Assembly: GCA_900315195.1 (NCBI GenBank)
Contig: OMYD01000048.1
Coordinates: forward strand, 1-37,290
Origin: an uncultured Eubacteriales bacterium
GTDB lineage: Bacteria; Bacillota; Clostridia; Oscillospirales; Acutalibacteraceae
Length of the DNA stretch: 37,290 nt
Direction of reading: 5' to 3'
The first letter of the stretch is position 1. Each line of letters begins with the position of its first letter. A program made the position numbers and the translations under genes. The notes below the pieces were generated by a model. That model saw nothing but the letters and a program-made list of their open reading frames with translations, made no database searches and was not told the DNA's origin. Shown here piece after piece: positions 16,735-25,808 of the stretch.

Positions 16735-18462
16735 TTACAAACCGAGAATCTCTTTTGCGGAATTAACAAGTGTTTCGCAAACGTTGAGGGCTTCTTCTTT
16801 TGTTTTGCCTACAGCCGTCACATACAGCTTGATTTTTGGTTCGGTACCGCTGGGACGGATGATAACCGCGTTGTCGTTCTCAAGGTTCAGCGCGATAACA
16901 TTTGAGGTGGGGAGGGAGATGCGCTCAACCTTGCCTGTCAGCAGGTCGGTTTCCTTTTTAAGCTTGTAATCGCTTACCTTAACAACCTTGTAGCCTCCGA
17001 CAGCGTCGGGAAGGTTATCTCTTACGGCAGACATCATGTCAGCCATCTTCTGCATGCCTGTCTCGCCCTTAAACTCAAACGCGTAGGTCTGGTTAATATA
17101 ATAGCCAAACTCCTTATACAGTTCGTCAATTACCTCAGCGAGCGACTTGCCCTGCTTCTTATAGTATGCAGCCATTTCGGCAATCAGCATGGAAGCAACA
17201 ACGGCATCCTTGTCTCTTACATATGTGCCGGCAAGATAACCGTAGCTCTCCTCAAAGCCAAACAGATAGCGGTTTTCCTCGCCTTTCTGCTCCAAACCGA
17301 GAATAATCTCGCCGATGTATTTAAAGCCTGTCAGTACGTTTTTAAGTTCGCAGCCGTACTTATCACACAGTTTGTTAATAAGCTTAGTCGATACGATTGT
17401 CTTTACAACTACAGGGTTTTCGGGCAGAGTGCCTGCGGCCTTTTTACAGGAGAGAATGTAGTTTGTCAGCATTACTCCATCTTCATTACCGGTAATCAGG
17501 CGGTATTTGCCTTTGTTCTCGCCGTAGTCGCGGACGGCAATACCAACTCTGTCAGAGTCAGGGTCTGTAGCAAGCAGTAAGTCAGGCTGTACGGTTTCAC
17601 ACAGGTCAAGACCCATCTGCAAAGCTTCCTTCTTTTCAGGGTTGGGGTAGGGGCAGGTGGTAAAGTTTCCGTCAGGCAGTTCCTGCTCTTTAACGATTGT
17701 AACGTCCTCAACGCCGATATTTTTAAGAACCTTTCTTACAAGCTTATTGCCGCAGCCGTTGAGAGGAGTGTAAACAACTTTAAGGTCAGAGCCCTTGCAG
17801 ATACCCGGGTTAACCTGCTGTTCCATAACCTTTTCAAGATAGCTTTCGTATACGCTGTCATCAACATATTCAATCATGCCTGACTTAAAAGCCTCATCAA
17901 AATCTCCTACCTTGACATCCTTGAACATGTCAAGCTTCTGAATTTCGTCATAAACCGCTGCTGCGGCGTTGTCAGTCATCTGGCAGCCATCCTCGCCGTA
18001 AGCCTTATATCCGTTATATTCAGCGGAATTGTGGCTTGCGGTAACCATAATACCCGCCTGACACTTAAAGTAGCGCACAAGGTAGGAGAGAACAGGCGTG
18101 GGCTGAAGCTCACTTGTGATATAGACCTTAATTCCGTTGGCGGCAAGTACCTTGGCGGCCTCAATCATAAACAGGTCAGCCTTGATTCTGCTGTCATGCG
18201 AAATAGCTACGGCGCCCTTGCCGTATTTTGCGAGAACATAATTAGCCAAGCCCTGAGTAGCCTGACGTACTACGTAGATATTCATGCGGTTAGTGCCTGC
18301 GCCTATAACACCTCTTAATCCTGCGGTGCCAAACTGAAGCGCGGTATAGAAACGGTCGCGGATCGCCTCATCATTTCCTTCAATATTTTTTAACTCCTCA
18401 ATTAAATCTGTATCATCTTTCGCGTTTTCAAGCCATTCGGAGTAAAGCTTTTTTTCATCCAT
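16735..18462 (-). CDS. pgcA: Phosphoglucomutase/phosphomannomutase, alpha-D-phosphohexomutase family
   Basis: Interconverts glucose 1-phosphate and glucose 6-phosphate, and possibly the mannose esters, linking glycolysis with glycogen and envelope sugar synthesis. The catalytic phosphoserine is in MVTASHNSAEYNGYK near residue 140, the magnesium site is DPDSDRVG near residue 300, the sugar-binding loop is FGFEESYGY near residue 395, and the phosphate-binding RPSGTEPKIK is near residue 540. The start at 18462 (MDEKKLYSEW) is preferred because AAGGGG lies nine bases upstream; the ATG at 18471 abuts that site with no spacer. The length of 575 residues is normal for the Firmicute PgcA type. Confidence 0.93.
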   Translation of the reverse strand: MDEKKLYSEWLENAKDDTDLIEELKNIEGNDEAIRDRFYTALQFGTAGLRGVIGAGTNRMNIYVVRQATQGLANYVLAKYGKGAVAISHDSRIKADLFMIEAAKVLAANGIKVYITSELQPTPVLSYLVRYFKCQAGIMVTASHNSAEYNGYKAYGEDGCQMTDNAAAAVYDEIQKLDMFKDVKVGDFDEAFKSGMIEYVDDSVYESYLEKVMEQQVNPGICKGSDLKVVYTPLNGCGNKLVRKVLKNIGVEDVTIVKEQELPDGNFTTCPYPNPEKKEALQMGLDLCETVQPDLLLATDPDSDRVGIAVRDYGENKGKYRLITGNEDGVMLTNYILSCKKAAGTLPENPVVVKTIVSTKLINKLCDKYGCELKNVLTGFKYIGEIILGLEQKGEENRYLFGFEESYGYLAGTYVRDKDAVVASMLIAEMAAYYKKQGKSLAEVIDELYKEFGYYINQTYAFEFKGETGMQKMADMMSAVRDNLPDAVGGYKVVKVSDYKLKKETDLLTGKVERISLPTSNVIALNLENDNAVIIRPSGTEPKIKLYVTAVGKTKEEALNVCETLVNSAKEILGL

Positions 18463-18548
18463 CAATGTCATCCCCTTAAAAATACTATTATTATTTTATA
18501 AAACAAGCATTTATACGGATATGCCTATTCAAATATTAATATAACACA

Positions 18549-18594
18549 AAACGGCGAAAAATACAAGCGGTTTGGTGCGTATCTTTCGCCGTTT
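18549..18594 (-). terminator. Long inverted repeat, probable terminator of the dlt-like operon
   Basis: Eleven-bp arms AAACGGCGAAA/TTTCGCCGTTT enclose 24 bases. It lies about 60 bases past the end of the operon on the minus strand, in the 195-base gap before the mutase gene. The T-run is weak on that side, so termination is inferred from position. Confidence 0.5.
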
Positions 18595-18657
18595 ATTCAA
18601 TTCTTTTGCTTTGTGTTTCACATGGTCAGCAACACATGCATTTAAGCTCGGTTAACT

Positions 18658-19803
18658 TTAGTAATCATCAAGAGCATTCAGAGTGTTTACGTCTTCCTTG
18701 ACCTCTATCTTTTGTTTGTTTTTTATCAGATAGTCGCAGTAACGTTCAAGCTTGTCAAAATAATCGGACGCCTTATCCCATTTTGCCTTTTGTTCGTCAT
18801 TCAGTTTATCGGGAACAATGTTGTATTTGTCACGTATAAGACTTCCCAGATACTTTGTCATCTTAGCTGAGCCGTAAATATTCATATGGTCGTAGTTATA
18901 GAAGTCGGTTTTCGGGTCAAGTCCGACTTTTTTCCAATCGCGTTCAAGGTTAATGTAATCATATCCGTAGCTGTTGATTATTTCACCCGCGCGGTTGGAG
19001 CGCTTTACTCGGTCAAATGTAGCTCTGTATACTAAATGAGGAACACGCGTAAATACAACGTTAAGATTTTTTTCCTTGCAATAATCAAGAAGCTCTCTTA
19101 GTTCTGACTCAAGCAAGGGGTTAAGAGCAAGGGTTCTCTCTTCGTTTACAATCTTTTCGTTAAGAATCTTCTGCGGAGGATTAAATATATTTGTAGTGGT
19201 TCTAAAGCCTTTTAAGTAAGAGCCTCCGCGGTTATCCTGGTTAAGCTTTGAAACTACCGAGCGCATCTGTCCCGGATATTCCTTCCACAGATCATGATAT
19301 TTTATCAGCGGAATAAAGTACTCAAGTCTTTTGTCCGGTTCAATATATTCATTGACAAAATCTATTTTGTTTTGATTAAAAGGAACACTGTCAATAAGCT
19401 TGCGTATATGACCCTCAATACCTTCGTTTTTCTTTTCCATATATAAAAAGGCGTTAACCTCAATGACTATTAGCTGAGGACTTTGTGTTCTAACAACCTC
19501 TTTAAGCGCTGTAAGCATTCCCGAAGCTGTAATTGACTGGGTTGCGTAAGGATAGCTCGTAAAACCGAACTCCTTATATGCGCGTCCTGAAGCAAAGCTT
19601 GTGTAAACGTCACTTGCTCCCATCATTACAACATCAAGAGAGTCAGTGTCCTCCATATAATAGCCTTCCATACGAAGACTGTTTTGGTCGATTCTGCGAA
19701 GAAGCAGGTTGTTCATGAGCAAAAGCGACATGAGCAGAGCCAGAAAAAAGCTTGTCAGCTTAACTGTACGTGTAATATATAGTTTATTTCTTTTCTTATT
19801 CAT
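18658..19803 (-). CDS. Membrane-anchored SGNH-like protein of the dlt-like operon (DltD/AlgJ-like)
   Basis: A 381-residue protein with a basic N-terminus, one hydrophobic anchor at residues 14-35 and a large extracytoplasmic domain. MMGASDVYTSF near residue 60 resembles the SGNH/GDSL block with its nucleophile serine, and YDHMNIYGSAKMTKYLG near residue 315 supplies the Asp-x-x-His pair. It therefore looks like the DltD or AlgJ/AlgX partner that works with an MBOAT protein to pass acyl groups to a surface polymer. It is the last gene of the operon, starting 19 bases after the MBOAT gene. The exact acceptor is not known. Confidence 0.75.
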   Translation of the reverse strand: MNKKRNKLYITRTVKLTSFFLALLMSLLLMNNLLLRRIDQNSLRMEGYYMEDTDSLDVVMMGASDVYTSFASGRAYKEFGFTSYPYATQSITASGMLTALKEVVRTQSPQLIVIEVNAFLYMEKKNEGIEGHIRKLIDSVPFNQNKIDFVNEYIEPDKRLEYFIPLIKYHDLWKEYPGQMRSVVSKLNQDNRGGSYLKGFRTTTNIFNPPQKILNEKIVNEERTLALNPLLESELRELLDYCKEKNLNVVFTRVPHLVYRATFDRVKRSNRAGEIINSYGYDYINLERDWKKVGLDPKTDFYNYDHMNIYGSAKMTKYLGSLIRDKYNIVPDKLNDEQKAKWDKASDYFDKLERYCDYLIKNKQKIEVKEDVNTLNALDDY

Positions 19804-19822
19804 AATATACCGAAAAACTCAA

Positions 19823-21457
19823 TTAGAATTGCATATATACGAAGCTTGCGGCGTCATAGCCTGAGCCGTATACACCGAATACAACAACTGCTATAATACC
19901 GGCATAAAGCAGAAGAAAGCGAAGCGCAAAAGGCTTTTCGTCAAGCTGGACACGAAGGCTTTTTTCGGGATTGCGTTCCTGCATTATGCTTACAAACAGA
20001 ATTATTGCAGCACCTATTGATATTACGCAATAGTCAAGTGCGTCAAGTTTTAATCCGCTTATCTGATTGTAACCTGTAATAAAATTCTGGTTCGTAAAAA
20101 ACATTGCAATTGTCTTTACGCCCTGAATGAACGATGGCGCAACATCGAAGACATATCCTACAAGCACAATTAAAAACGTGCGGAACATGGCAAAAAGGCT
20201 GTACCACCAGCATTCGCGGCGGATATGCAGCTTGTTGATAATACTGTCAAATATCGGCTGAATAAGGATACTCAGCATGATGATAACGCCGTTCCACGCG
20301 CCGAATGCTACATATTTCCAGTAAGCGCCATGCCAAATACCGACAAGCAAAAATACAATAAGCGAGGCGACACTGGTAGGAAGCACCTTTGAAATGTGAG
20401 TTCCGGCAGCAGTTTTGCCAAAGCGCGTACCCTTCATTTTTTTGCTGGCGTTAAGGAATACGTTGGACATAGCGATGGGGTAGAACACATAGTTTTTCAT
20501 CCATCCGCCAAGCGATATGTGCCATCTGCGCCAGTATTCATTGATTGATTTTGAGAAGTACGGCCGCTTGAAGTTCTCCATCATATCTATGCCGAAAATC
20601 TGACATACGCCGCGCGAAATGTCAATACCGCCCGAGAAGTCAGCGTAAAGCTGCAAAGCGTAAAGCAGAATTGTGAACGTCAGCGTGGTTCCGTTGTATT
20701 TGTCGTAGCCTGCAATAACGGTGTTAATAGCGATTACCGCGCGATCCGCGATAACAAGCTTTTTGAAGAAGCCCCAAAGGATAAGTTCCATACCGTGCTT
20801 AACACGGGTAAAATCGAACTTATGAGGCTCGTAAAGCTGGTGGGCAAGTTGGTCGTAAATACTGATAGGACCCTGGATGATCTGCGGGAAGAACGAAACA
20901 AAAAGCAAAAGCTTTAAGGGGTTCTTCTGAGGAGGGGTTTTTTCACGGTAAACGTCCACAATGTAGCCCATTGACTGGAAGGTATAGAACGAAATACCCA
21001 GCGGCAAAAACAGTTTTAGCGTCGGAGCCGACATGCTGAATCCGAAACTGCCGAGAATGTCATTTAGGCTGCCCGCGAAGAAGTTATAATACTTCAAAAA
21101 CGCCAGAATGCCGAAGTTGATTACAAGGGCAAGCGTCATTATTAGGCGCTTCTGCACCTTTATTTTGTTTTTATACGCCTTTTTTTGGTTTCTGTCCCAT
21201 TCGCTCTTTTTTGCCTTGAGCAAAGCCTTGGATTTGTTTGAAACATGCTGAATCCAAAGGGCTATAAGATATGTATTGAGCGTTGTGAAAAGAATGAAAA
21301 AAGCGAATTTGTATCCCGCTACAGCGTAGAAGAATATGCTGGCAACAAGAAGGATCGGCCACTTGCATTTCTTTATCGGAAGCGCAAAGTAAAACAGCAT
21401 TGTAGCCAACACAAAAAAGATAAAATTCAGTGAGGTGTAGGATATATTGAAAAGCAA
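19823..21457 (-). CDS. MBOAT-family membrane acyltransferase, DltB/AlgI-like
   Basis: Polytopic membrane protein of 544 residues. The catalytic histidine lies in GIWHGAYWKYVAFGAWNG near residue 370, and INEYWRRWHISLGGWMKNYVF near residue 310 is the MBOAT signature. DltB moves D-alanyl groups from carrier DltC across the membrane, and AlgI moves acetyl groups; here the adjacent carrier protein favours a DltB-like mechanism. The start is TTG at 21457: AGGAG sits eight bases upstream and no in-frame ATG fits. It starts 18 bases after the decarboxylase gene. Confidence 0.88.
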   Translation of the reverse strand: MLFNISYTSLNFIFFVLATMLFYFALPIKKCKWPILLVASIFFYAVAGYKFAFFILFTTLNTYLIALWIQHVSNKSKALLKAKKSEWDRNQKKAYKNKIKVQKRLIMTLALVINFGILAFLKYYNFFAGSLNDILGSFGFSMSAPTLKLFLPLGISFYTFQSMGYIVDVYREKTPPQKNPLKLLLFVSFFPQIIQGPISIYDQLAHQLYEPHKFDFTRVKHGMELILWGFFKKLVIADRAVIAINTVIAGYDKYNGTTLTFTILLYALQLYADFSGGIDISRGVCQIFGIDMMENFKRPYFSKSINEYWRRWHISLGGWMKNYVFYPIAMSNVFLNASKKMKGTRFGKTAAGTHISKVLPTSVASLIVFLLVGIWHGAYWKYVAFGAWNGVIIMLSILIQPIFDSIINKLHIRRECWWYSLFAMFRTFLIVLVGYVFDVAPSFIQGVKTIAMFFTNQNFITGYNQISGLKLDALDYCVISIGAAIILFVSIMQERNPEKSLRVQLDEKPFALRFLLLYAGIIAVVVFGVYGSGYDAASFVYMQF

Positions 21458-21475
21458 AATAACATCTCCTGAGTG

Positions 21476-22663
21476 TTAGATTTTCGGTGTGTTAAATACG
21501 TCTGAATAAAGCATTTCGCGGATAACCGTAAGTCCGCTTTCTGCCGAATATACAGATACAACGGGCATTTCACGGCTGAGGAATACAGCCATGCCCTCGG
21601 TTACCGAATAAGCTCCTGTACGGCAGAATACAAGTATATCGCCGATTGAAAGCGAGTCAAACACAGCGTTGCGTGAAAGCACATCGGCGGTGGTGCAAAG
21701 GCTTCCGCATAATGTCCACGGCTGTTCGCCGCCGCACGTATCATTATTCTTTAAATGAATAATTCTTGGAATCTGCATACCCTGAAGCTGGCCGTCATAT
21801 TTTAGCTGGTTAAGTCCGCCGTCAACAATTGCGTAGTTGATATCGTAGTTTGTTTTAACGTCGATAATCTTGGTGAGGTAGAATCCGCAGGGAGCCGCGA
21901 AGAATCTGCCCATCTCTACAGTGAGAGCCGCTTTTTCGGAGAGGGAGCGAATGCTGTCTGAGATAGAAGCCAGGCGTTCCTCCTCGAGGGCATCGGCGTT
22001 GCCGTCAAAGTAGTCAACAGCCAGACCCGTACCGTACTCAACGCGTTCAATTGTAAAGTCAAGCTCAGCCTTAACGCGGTCAATCAACTCGGAAATGTAG
22101 TCAAGCTCGCGGATAATAGGCTTGGCTTTTTTCTTCTGTGTACCGGTAAAGTAGTGGATGCCCACAATTTCAATGCCCTTGTACTCGTCACGTCTTTTGA
22201 TGATATCAAGAACCTGAGTCTCTTCCATACCGAACTGGCTTCCGCCCTTAACGTCTGTAACGCGGAGCAAAACGGGGTAGACCTTCTTTCGGTTTACGCC
22301 TTCGCTGTTGATCATCTCAACGTGGAGCAGGCTTTCAGCGGTAAAGGTTCCGACTTCGTCGTCAGCGGCGCGGTGAACATCCTTTTCGGTTTTGTTTACG
22401 CCCGAAAAAATGATTTTGCTCATATCTACGCCTGTTTTTTCGCAGACAGTCAGCTCACCGGGGCTGCAAACCTCAATTTTATCGAATGTATCGGGGAGTC
22501 TGCCAAGGAGAAAGGGGTTTGCCTTTATGGAAAAGCAAAGTCCTACATTTTCTCCGAAATATTTGCGCACTAACTCAGCCCGCTTCTCAAACTCGTCCAA
22601 ATCAAAGACATAAGAGGGAGTGGCTAGCTGTTGTGACAGTTTTCTTAATGTATCGGTATTCAT
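21476..22663 (-). CDS. Fold-type III PLP-dependent decarboxylase, likely acting on a carrier-bound amino acid
   Basis: A 395-residue alanine-racemase-fold enzyme of the diaminopimelate/ornithine decarboxylase group. The PLP lysine is in CFSIKANPF near residue 48; HYFTGTQ near residue 173, GTGLAVDYF, EMGRFFAAPCG near residue 252, CGSLCTTADVL near residue 325, and GAYSVTEG near residue 355 follow in the usual order. FTGTQ and QFGM recall BtrK, which decarboxylates glutamyl-BtrI (a carrier protein) in butirosin synthesis; this comparison is from memory. The gene lies 3 bases after the carrier gene and 18 before the MBOAT gene, so the substrate is plausibly an aminoacyl-carrier. A free-amino-acid decarboxylase such as LysA is the alternative. 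Confidence 0.82.
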   Translation of the reverse strand: MNTDTLRKLSQQLATPSYVFDLDEFEKRAELVRKYFGENVGLCFSIKANPFLLGRLPDTFDKIEVCSPGELTVCEKTGVDMSKIIFSGVNKTEKDVHRAADDEVGTFTAESLLHVEMINSEGVNRKKVYPVLLRVTDVKGGSQFGMEETQVLDIIKRRDEYKGIEIVGIHYFTGTQKKKAKPIIRELDYISELIDRVKAELDFTIERVEYGTGLAVDYFDGNADALEEERLASISDSIRSLSEKAALTVEMGRFFAAPCGFYLTKIIDVKTNYDINYAIVDGGLNQLKYDGQLQGMQIPRIIHLKNNDTCGGEQPWTLCGSLCTTADVLSRNAVFDSLSIGDILVFCRTGAYSVTEGMAVFLSREMPVVSVYSAESGLTVIREMLYSDVFNTPKI

Positions 22664-22666
22664 ATC

Positions 22667-22894
22667 TTATTCGTCCTGAAGGGTCTCAATCAGCGCCCAC
22701 ATAGCCTTGGCTGAGTTGAAGTTATCGGGTACGAGATTGTTGGGCTTGATTTCGATGTCGAATGCGTCGTTGAGCTCACCAACAAGAGCAACGATGTCAA
22801 AGGAATCGAGAACGCCGTTTGTGATAAGAGCGGTTTCGTTTTCAAAGTCAACGTCGGGTCTGAGTTCTTCCAAAATCTGCATTAATTCATCCAT
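22667..22894 (-). CDS. Acyl/aminoacyl carrier protein, DltC-like
   Basis: A 75-residue carrier protein. The phosphopantetheine serine is in GVLDSFDIVALVGELNDAFD near residue 32, and the LDSFD wording is closer to DltC than to fatty-acid ACP (DSLD/DSLS). It lies between the ligase and the decarboxylase genes, 16 and 3 bases away, so it is the natural partner of both. AAGGAG precedes the ATG. It should be loaded with phosphopantetheine by a transferase encoded elsewhere. Confidence 0.9.
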   Translation of the reverse strand: MDELMQILEELRPDVDFENETALITNGVLDSFDIVALVGELNDAFDIEIKPNNLVPDNFNSAKAMWALIETLQDE

Positions 22895-22910
22895 GATAGT
22901 ATTCTCCTTT

Positions 22911-24346
22911 TTATTTAAAGAATGTTTTTAGTGTCTGCATGTCGGTTTTGCCGTTGGGCAGTGTGGGAAGCTTATCAAGCTGCACCTGCTTGCGCGGAAC
23001 CATAAACGCAGGCATGTTCTGTCTGAAATAAAGTACAATTTCCTTCGGGGTCGCCTGACCCGTGTAGAAAAGGTAGAGGGTGGCTTTTTCTTTATGGTAA
23101 AGCGCGCAGCAGTCTGTCACGCCTTCCAGCTTTTTAGCGGTTTCCTCAATCTCGCCCAGCTCAATGCGGTGACCGAGGTGTTTGATCTGGCGGTCTTTTC
23201 TGCCGTGAAAATGAAGAACGCCGTTTTCATCAAAGCTTCCGAGGTCGCCTGTTTTGTAAATCAGCTCGCGGTAATTCGGATTGAGCGGGTTCTGCATAAA
23301 GGACTTCGCGGTCTGCTCGGGGTTGCCGTAGTAGCCCAGCGCCCGCAGATCCCAGGGCAGGCTGCCCCAGGCGGCGTTTTCGGTGATGTAATTGCGGCTT
23401 CTGTCATGAATTGCCAGCGCCAGGCCGGTCAGGTATATCACAGCCTCCCAATGGGCCTGCCTGTATTTCAGCCAGGCTAAATCCATGAACGGCTCCCGCA
23501 GAGGTATTTGCACGGCATTACCGAGCCTGAGAAGCAAAGCTTTTTAAGATATTCTGGCTTGCTTACGTCAAAGGCACCGAGTTTTGCGGGGATTTCCACA
23601 CCCGCGACACTCCAGCAAAGGGCTGTTATTTTCTCGCGGTTAAGCGTCTCAAAAAGAGCGGCGGGAACCGCGAACTCATTTTTTGGGATAATGTAAGTCG
23701 AAGCACCGAAGCTTATGGGCAGGTAAATATCCCTTACAGCCGCGATATAATCAAGCGGGCTCTGGTTGCCTAAAACGTCGCTGTCATCAATCGAAAGCAC
23801 CTTTGCCACCGAGTCGATATAAGTCATCAGAGACAGGTGAGATGTGATAACGCCTTTAGGAACGCCCGTCGAACCTGAGGTAAAGATTACATAAAGAGGA
23901 GAGGTGCACTGCAGAGCAGCCTCACGCTGACTAAGCAGCTCATCATCCGGCTCAGTATCATTAAGCTCTTCCATAACAAGGATTTCGCCGCTGAAATCAA
24001 GCGAGCGCGCAGTCTCAAGATGAGCTTCGTCAACCAGCATGTAGTCGGCTTTTATTACGCCGATAATCTGATTAAGCCTTGCCTTTGGCATGTCGCCGTC
24101 CATAGGGGCGTAAAAGCAGCCCGCGCGGACCGCGCCCAGAAAACATGAGGGAGTGAGAATGTGTCTGCCTGACATTACAGCTACAGGAGAACCGCAGGGA
24201 ACCCTTTTGGCAAGAGCGGTGCCTATGCTCTTTGTCAGCGCGTTAAACTCACCGAAGGTAATCTGAGAATGCTCGTCTTTAAACATAACCTTATCAGAGT
24301 ATTTTTCCGCGTTTTTGTTAAGTCGATTGAGAATAGATGTTTCCAT
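22911..24346 (-). pseudogene. AMP-forming amino-acid:carrier ligase (DltA-like), disrupted
   Basis: An adenylation enzyme that would load an amino acid on the adjacent carrier. The first part, from the ATG at 24346, shows the phosphate loop IFTSGSTGVPKG near residue 155 and runs to FSGSVMPCKYL near 23505. The protein resumes in another frame at about 23340 with ALGYYGNPEQTA and ends with YKTGDLG, GRKDRQIKHLGHRIELGEIE and the catalytic lysine motif PNGKTD. Between them the core A5 motif (YGPTE) and the GE-x-C-x-x-G motif are missing. The roughly 145 bases there match no adenylation sequence in any frame and are flanked by an 8-bp direct repeat (23342-23349, 23495-23502). As written the enzyme is inactive; an assembly fault is possible. 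Confidence 0.85.
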
Positions 24347-24406
24347 ATTACACTTCCTTTTCCGGAATTGCTTTTTCTCTGATTATACATTCTTACACAT
24401 TATACT

Positions 24407-24434
24407 ATTATATCAATTTTTGTTATAAAGTCAA
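24407..24434 (-). promoter_or_regulatory. Promoter of the dlt-like operon
   Basis: On the minus strand, TTGACT (plus 24429-24434) and a perfect TATAAT (plus 24407-24412) with a 16-base spacer, about 60 bases upstream of the ligase start codon. Additional TATAAT-like words lie just downstream. Confidence 0.65.
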
Positions 24435-24551
24435 TGGATTTGACGGATTTTGGAGCTAAAACGACATTTTTTTGTGAAAGTCATGTTATGCTCAGTAAAG
24501 ATAAGAATAATAATTGTAAATATTGTTATCCAAAAACTCCTGAAATAAAAG

Positions 24552-24584
24552 CAGCGGCAGAAAAACAAACGTTTTCTGCCGCTG
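24552..24584 (-). terminator. Terminator of the glycosyltransferase gene
   Basis: Perfect 13-bp stem CAGCGGCAGAAAA/TTTTCTGCCGCTG with a 7-base loop and a TTTTATTT run on the minus-strand exit side. The rest of the 298-base gap (24347-24644) holds only the operon promoter; no further gene was seen. Confidence 0.85.
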
Positions 24585-24644
24585 AGAATAATAGTTTTTA
24601 ACCATATTCCAACATATGGATAGTCAGATGTAAAGTATTAATAC

Positions 24645-25604
24645 TTATATATCTTCATCTTCGTCGTTTAAATATTTTTCAACAATAAAGCGCGGGCGGC
24701 GTTTTGTTTCAAGGTAAATTTTACCTATGTATTCACCGATAATACCGATAGCAAGGAGCTGCAGTCCGCCAAGCGCCCAAATTGAACATAGTGTGCTTGT
24801 CCAGCCGCTTACCGTAGCGCCGACAAAGAAGCTGATAACCGAGTAAATAATCATAATCAGGCTGATTAAGAATATAATAAGACCAAGCCATGTTATCATT
24901 CGTATGGGCTGAATGCTAAGCGAGGTGATTCCCTCCCATGCAAGAGCAAGCATTTTTTTAAGAGGATATTTGCTTTCGCCCGCAAGTCGCTCAGAGCGCT
25001 CGTATTTAACAATGTCGGATTTGTAGCCTATAAGCGGAACCATGCCGCGCAGGAATATATTTGTCTCACGGTAAAGCGAGAATGCCTCCAGCGCGCGCCT
25101 GCTCATAAGGCGGAAATCGGCGTGGTTAAAAATAACCTTCGCGCCCATTTTATTAAGAATTTTGTAGAAAGCCTCGGCGGTAAAGCGCTTGAAAAAGGTG
25201 TCAGTCTCGCGCTTTGAGCGCACGCCGTATACAACGTCACAGCCGGCCTCAAACTTCTCAATCATTTCGTCAAAAACGTTAATGTCGTCCTGGAGGTCGG
25301 CGTCGATTGAGATAACCGCGTCAGCCTTGTCCTTAAGAGTCATCAGACCGCACAGCAGGGCGTTTTGGTGGCCCCTGTTGCGGCTAAGCTTAATTCCCTG
25401 AAAAATGGCGTTTTGATTATGCAAATCAGATATAATATCCCATGTTCTGTCACGCGAGCCGTCGTCGATAAATACGATTTTACTGTCATCGGTTATTTTG
25501 CCCTCCGACATTAAATCATAGTATTTGTTTAGTAGTTTTTCTGCGGAATCCCATAATACTTCTTCTTCGTTATAGCAGGGAATTGCCAGATAAAGCTTTG
25601 TCAT
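24645..25604 (-). CDS. Family 2 glycosyltransferase, GtrB/DPM1-like undecaprenyl-phosphate sugar transferase
   Basis: A 319-residue membrane-bound GT-A enzyme that should transfer a sugar from a nucleotide donor to undecaprenyl phosphate for surface glycan decoration. AIPCYNEEEVL is at the start, FIDDGSRDRTW is near residue 45, and the metal-binding DADLQDD is near residue 98. Two C-terminal transmembrane segments lie near residues 230-290, followed by GEYIGKIYLETKRRPRF, the GtrB-type ending. The ATG at 25604 is preferred because AAAGGTGAG sits five bases upstream; the in-frame GTG at 25613 lies inside that site. It is a single-gene unit next to the dlt-like operon, and a shared role in envelope decoration is only inferred. 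Confidence 0.88.
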   Translation of the reverse strand: MTKLYLAIPCYNEEEVLWDSAEKLLNKYYDLMSEGKITDDSKIVFIDDGSRDRTWDIISDLHNQNAIFQGIKLSRNRGHQNALLCGLMTLKDKADAVISIDADLQDDINVFDEMIEKFEAGCDVVYGVRSKRETDTFFKRFTAEAFYKILNKMGAKVIFNHADFRLMSRRALEAFSLYRETNIFLRGMVPLIGYKSDIVKYERSERLAGESKYPLKKMLALAWEGITSLSIQPIRMITWLGLIIFLISLIMIIYSVISFFVGATVSGWTSTLCSIWALGGLQLLAIGIIGEYIGKIYLETKRRPRFIVEKYLNDEDEDI

Positions 25605-25741
25605 TACACTCACCTTTATTATATAATAATTCTATATTATCATAATACGGACAGGCGCAAAAGTCAAGATAATAGTAATAACAATCGTGAAGCCAATCTT
25701 GAAAATTTTGTAATAATTTTTAGAAAAATTGTAAAAATCTC

Positions 25742-25770
25742 TTGTAAACAAACCCTCTTTGTATTATAAT
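25742..25770 (+). promoter_or_regulatory. Promoter of pfkA
   Basis: TTGTAA at 25742-25747 and perfect TATAAT at 25765-25770 with a 17-base spacer, about 40 bases upstream of the pfkA start codon, whose ribosome binding site is GGAGGT. Confidence 0.7.
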
Positions 25771-25808
25771 AAGAAATAATTTGAATATTATCCTTTGGAG
25801 GTATTGAT

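Noticed and set aside
23094-23480. 128-residue plus-strand frame across the ligase lesion
   Set aside because: It runs antisense to clear adenylation sequence, has no good ribosome binding site and shows no recognisable domain.
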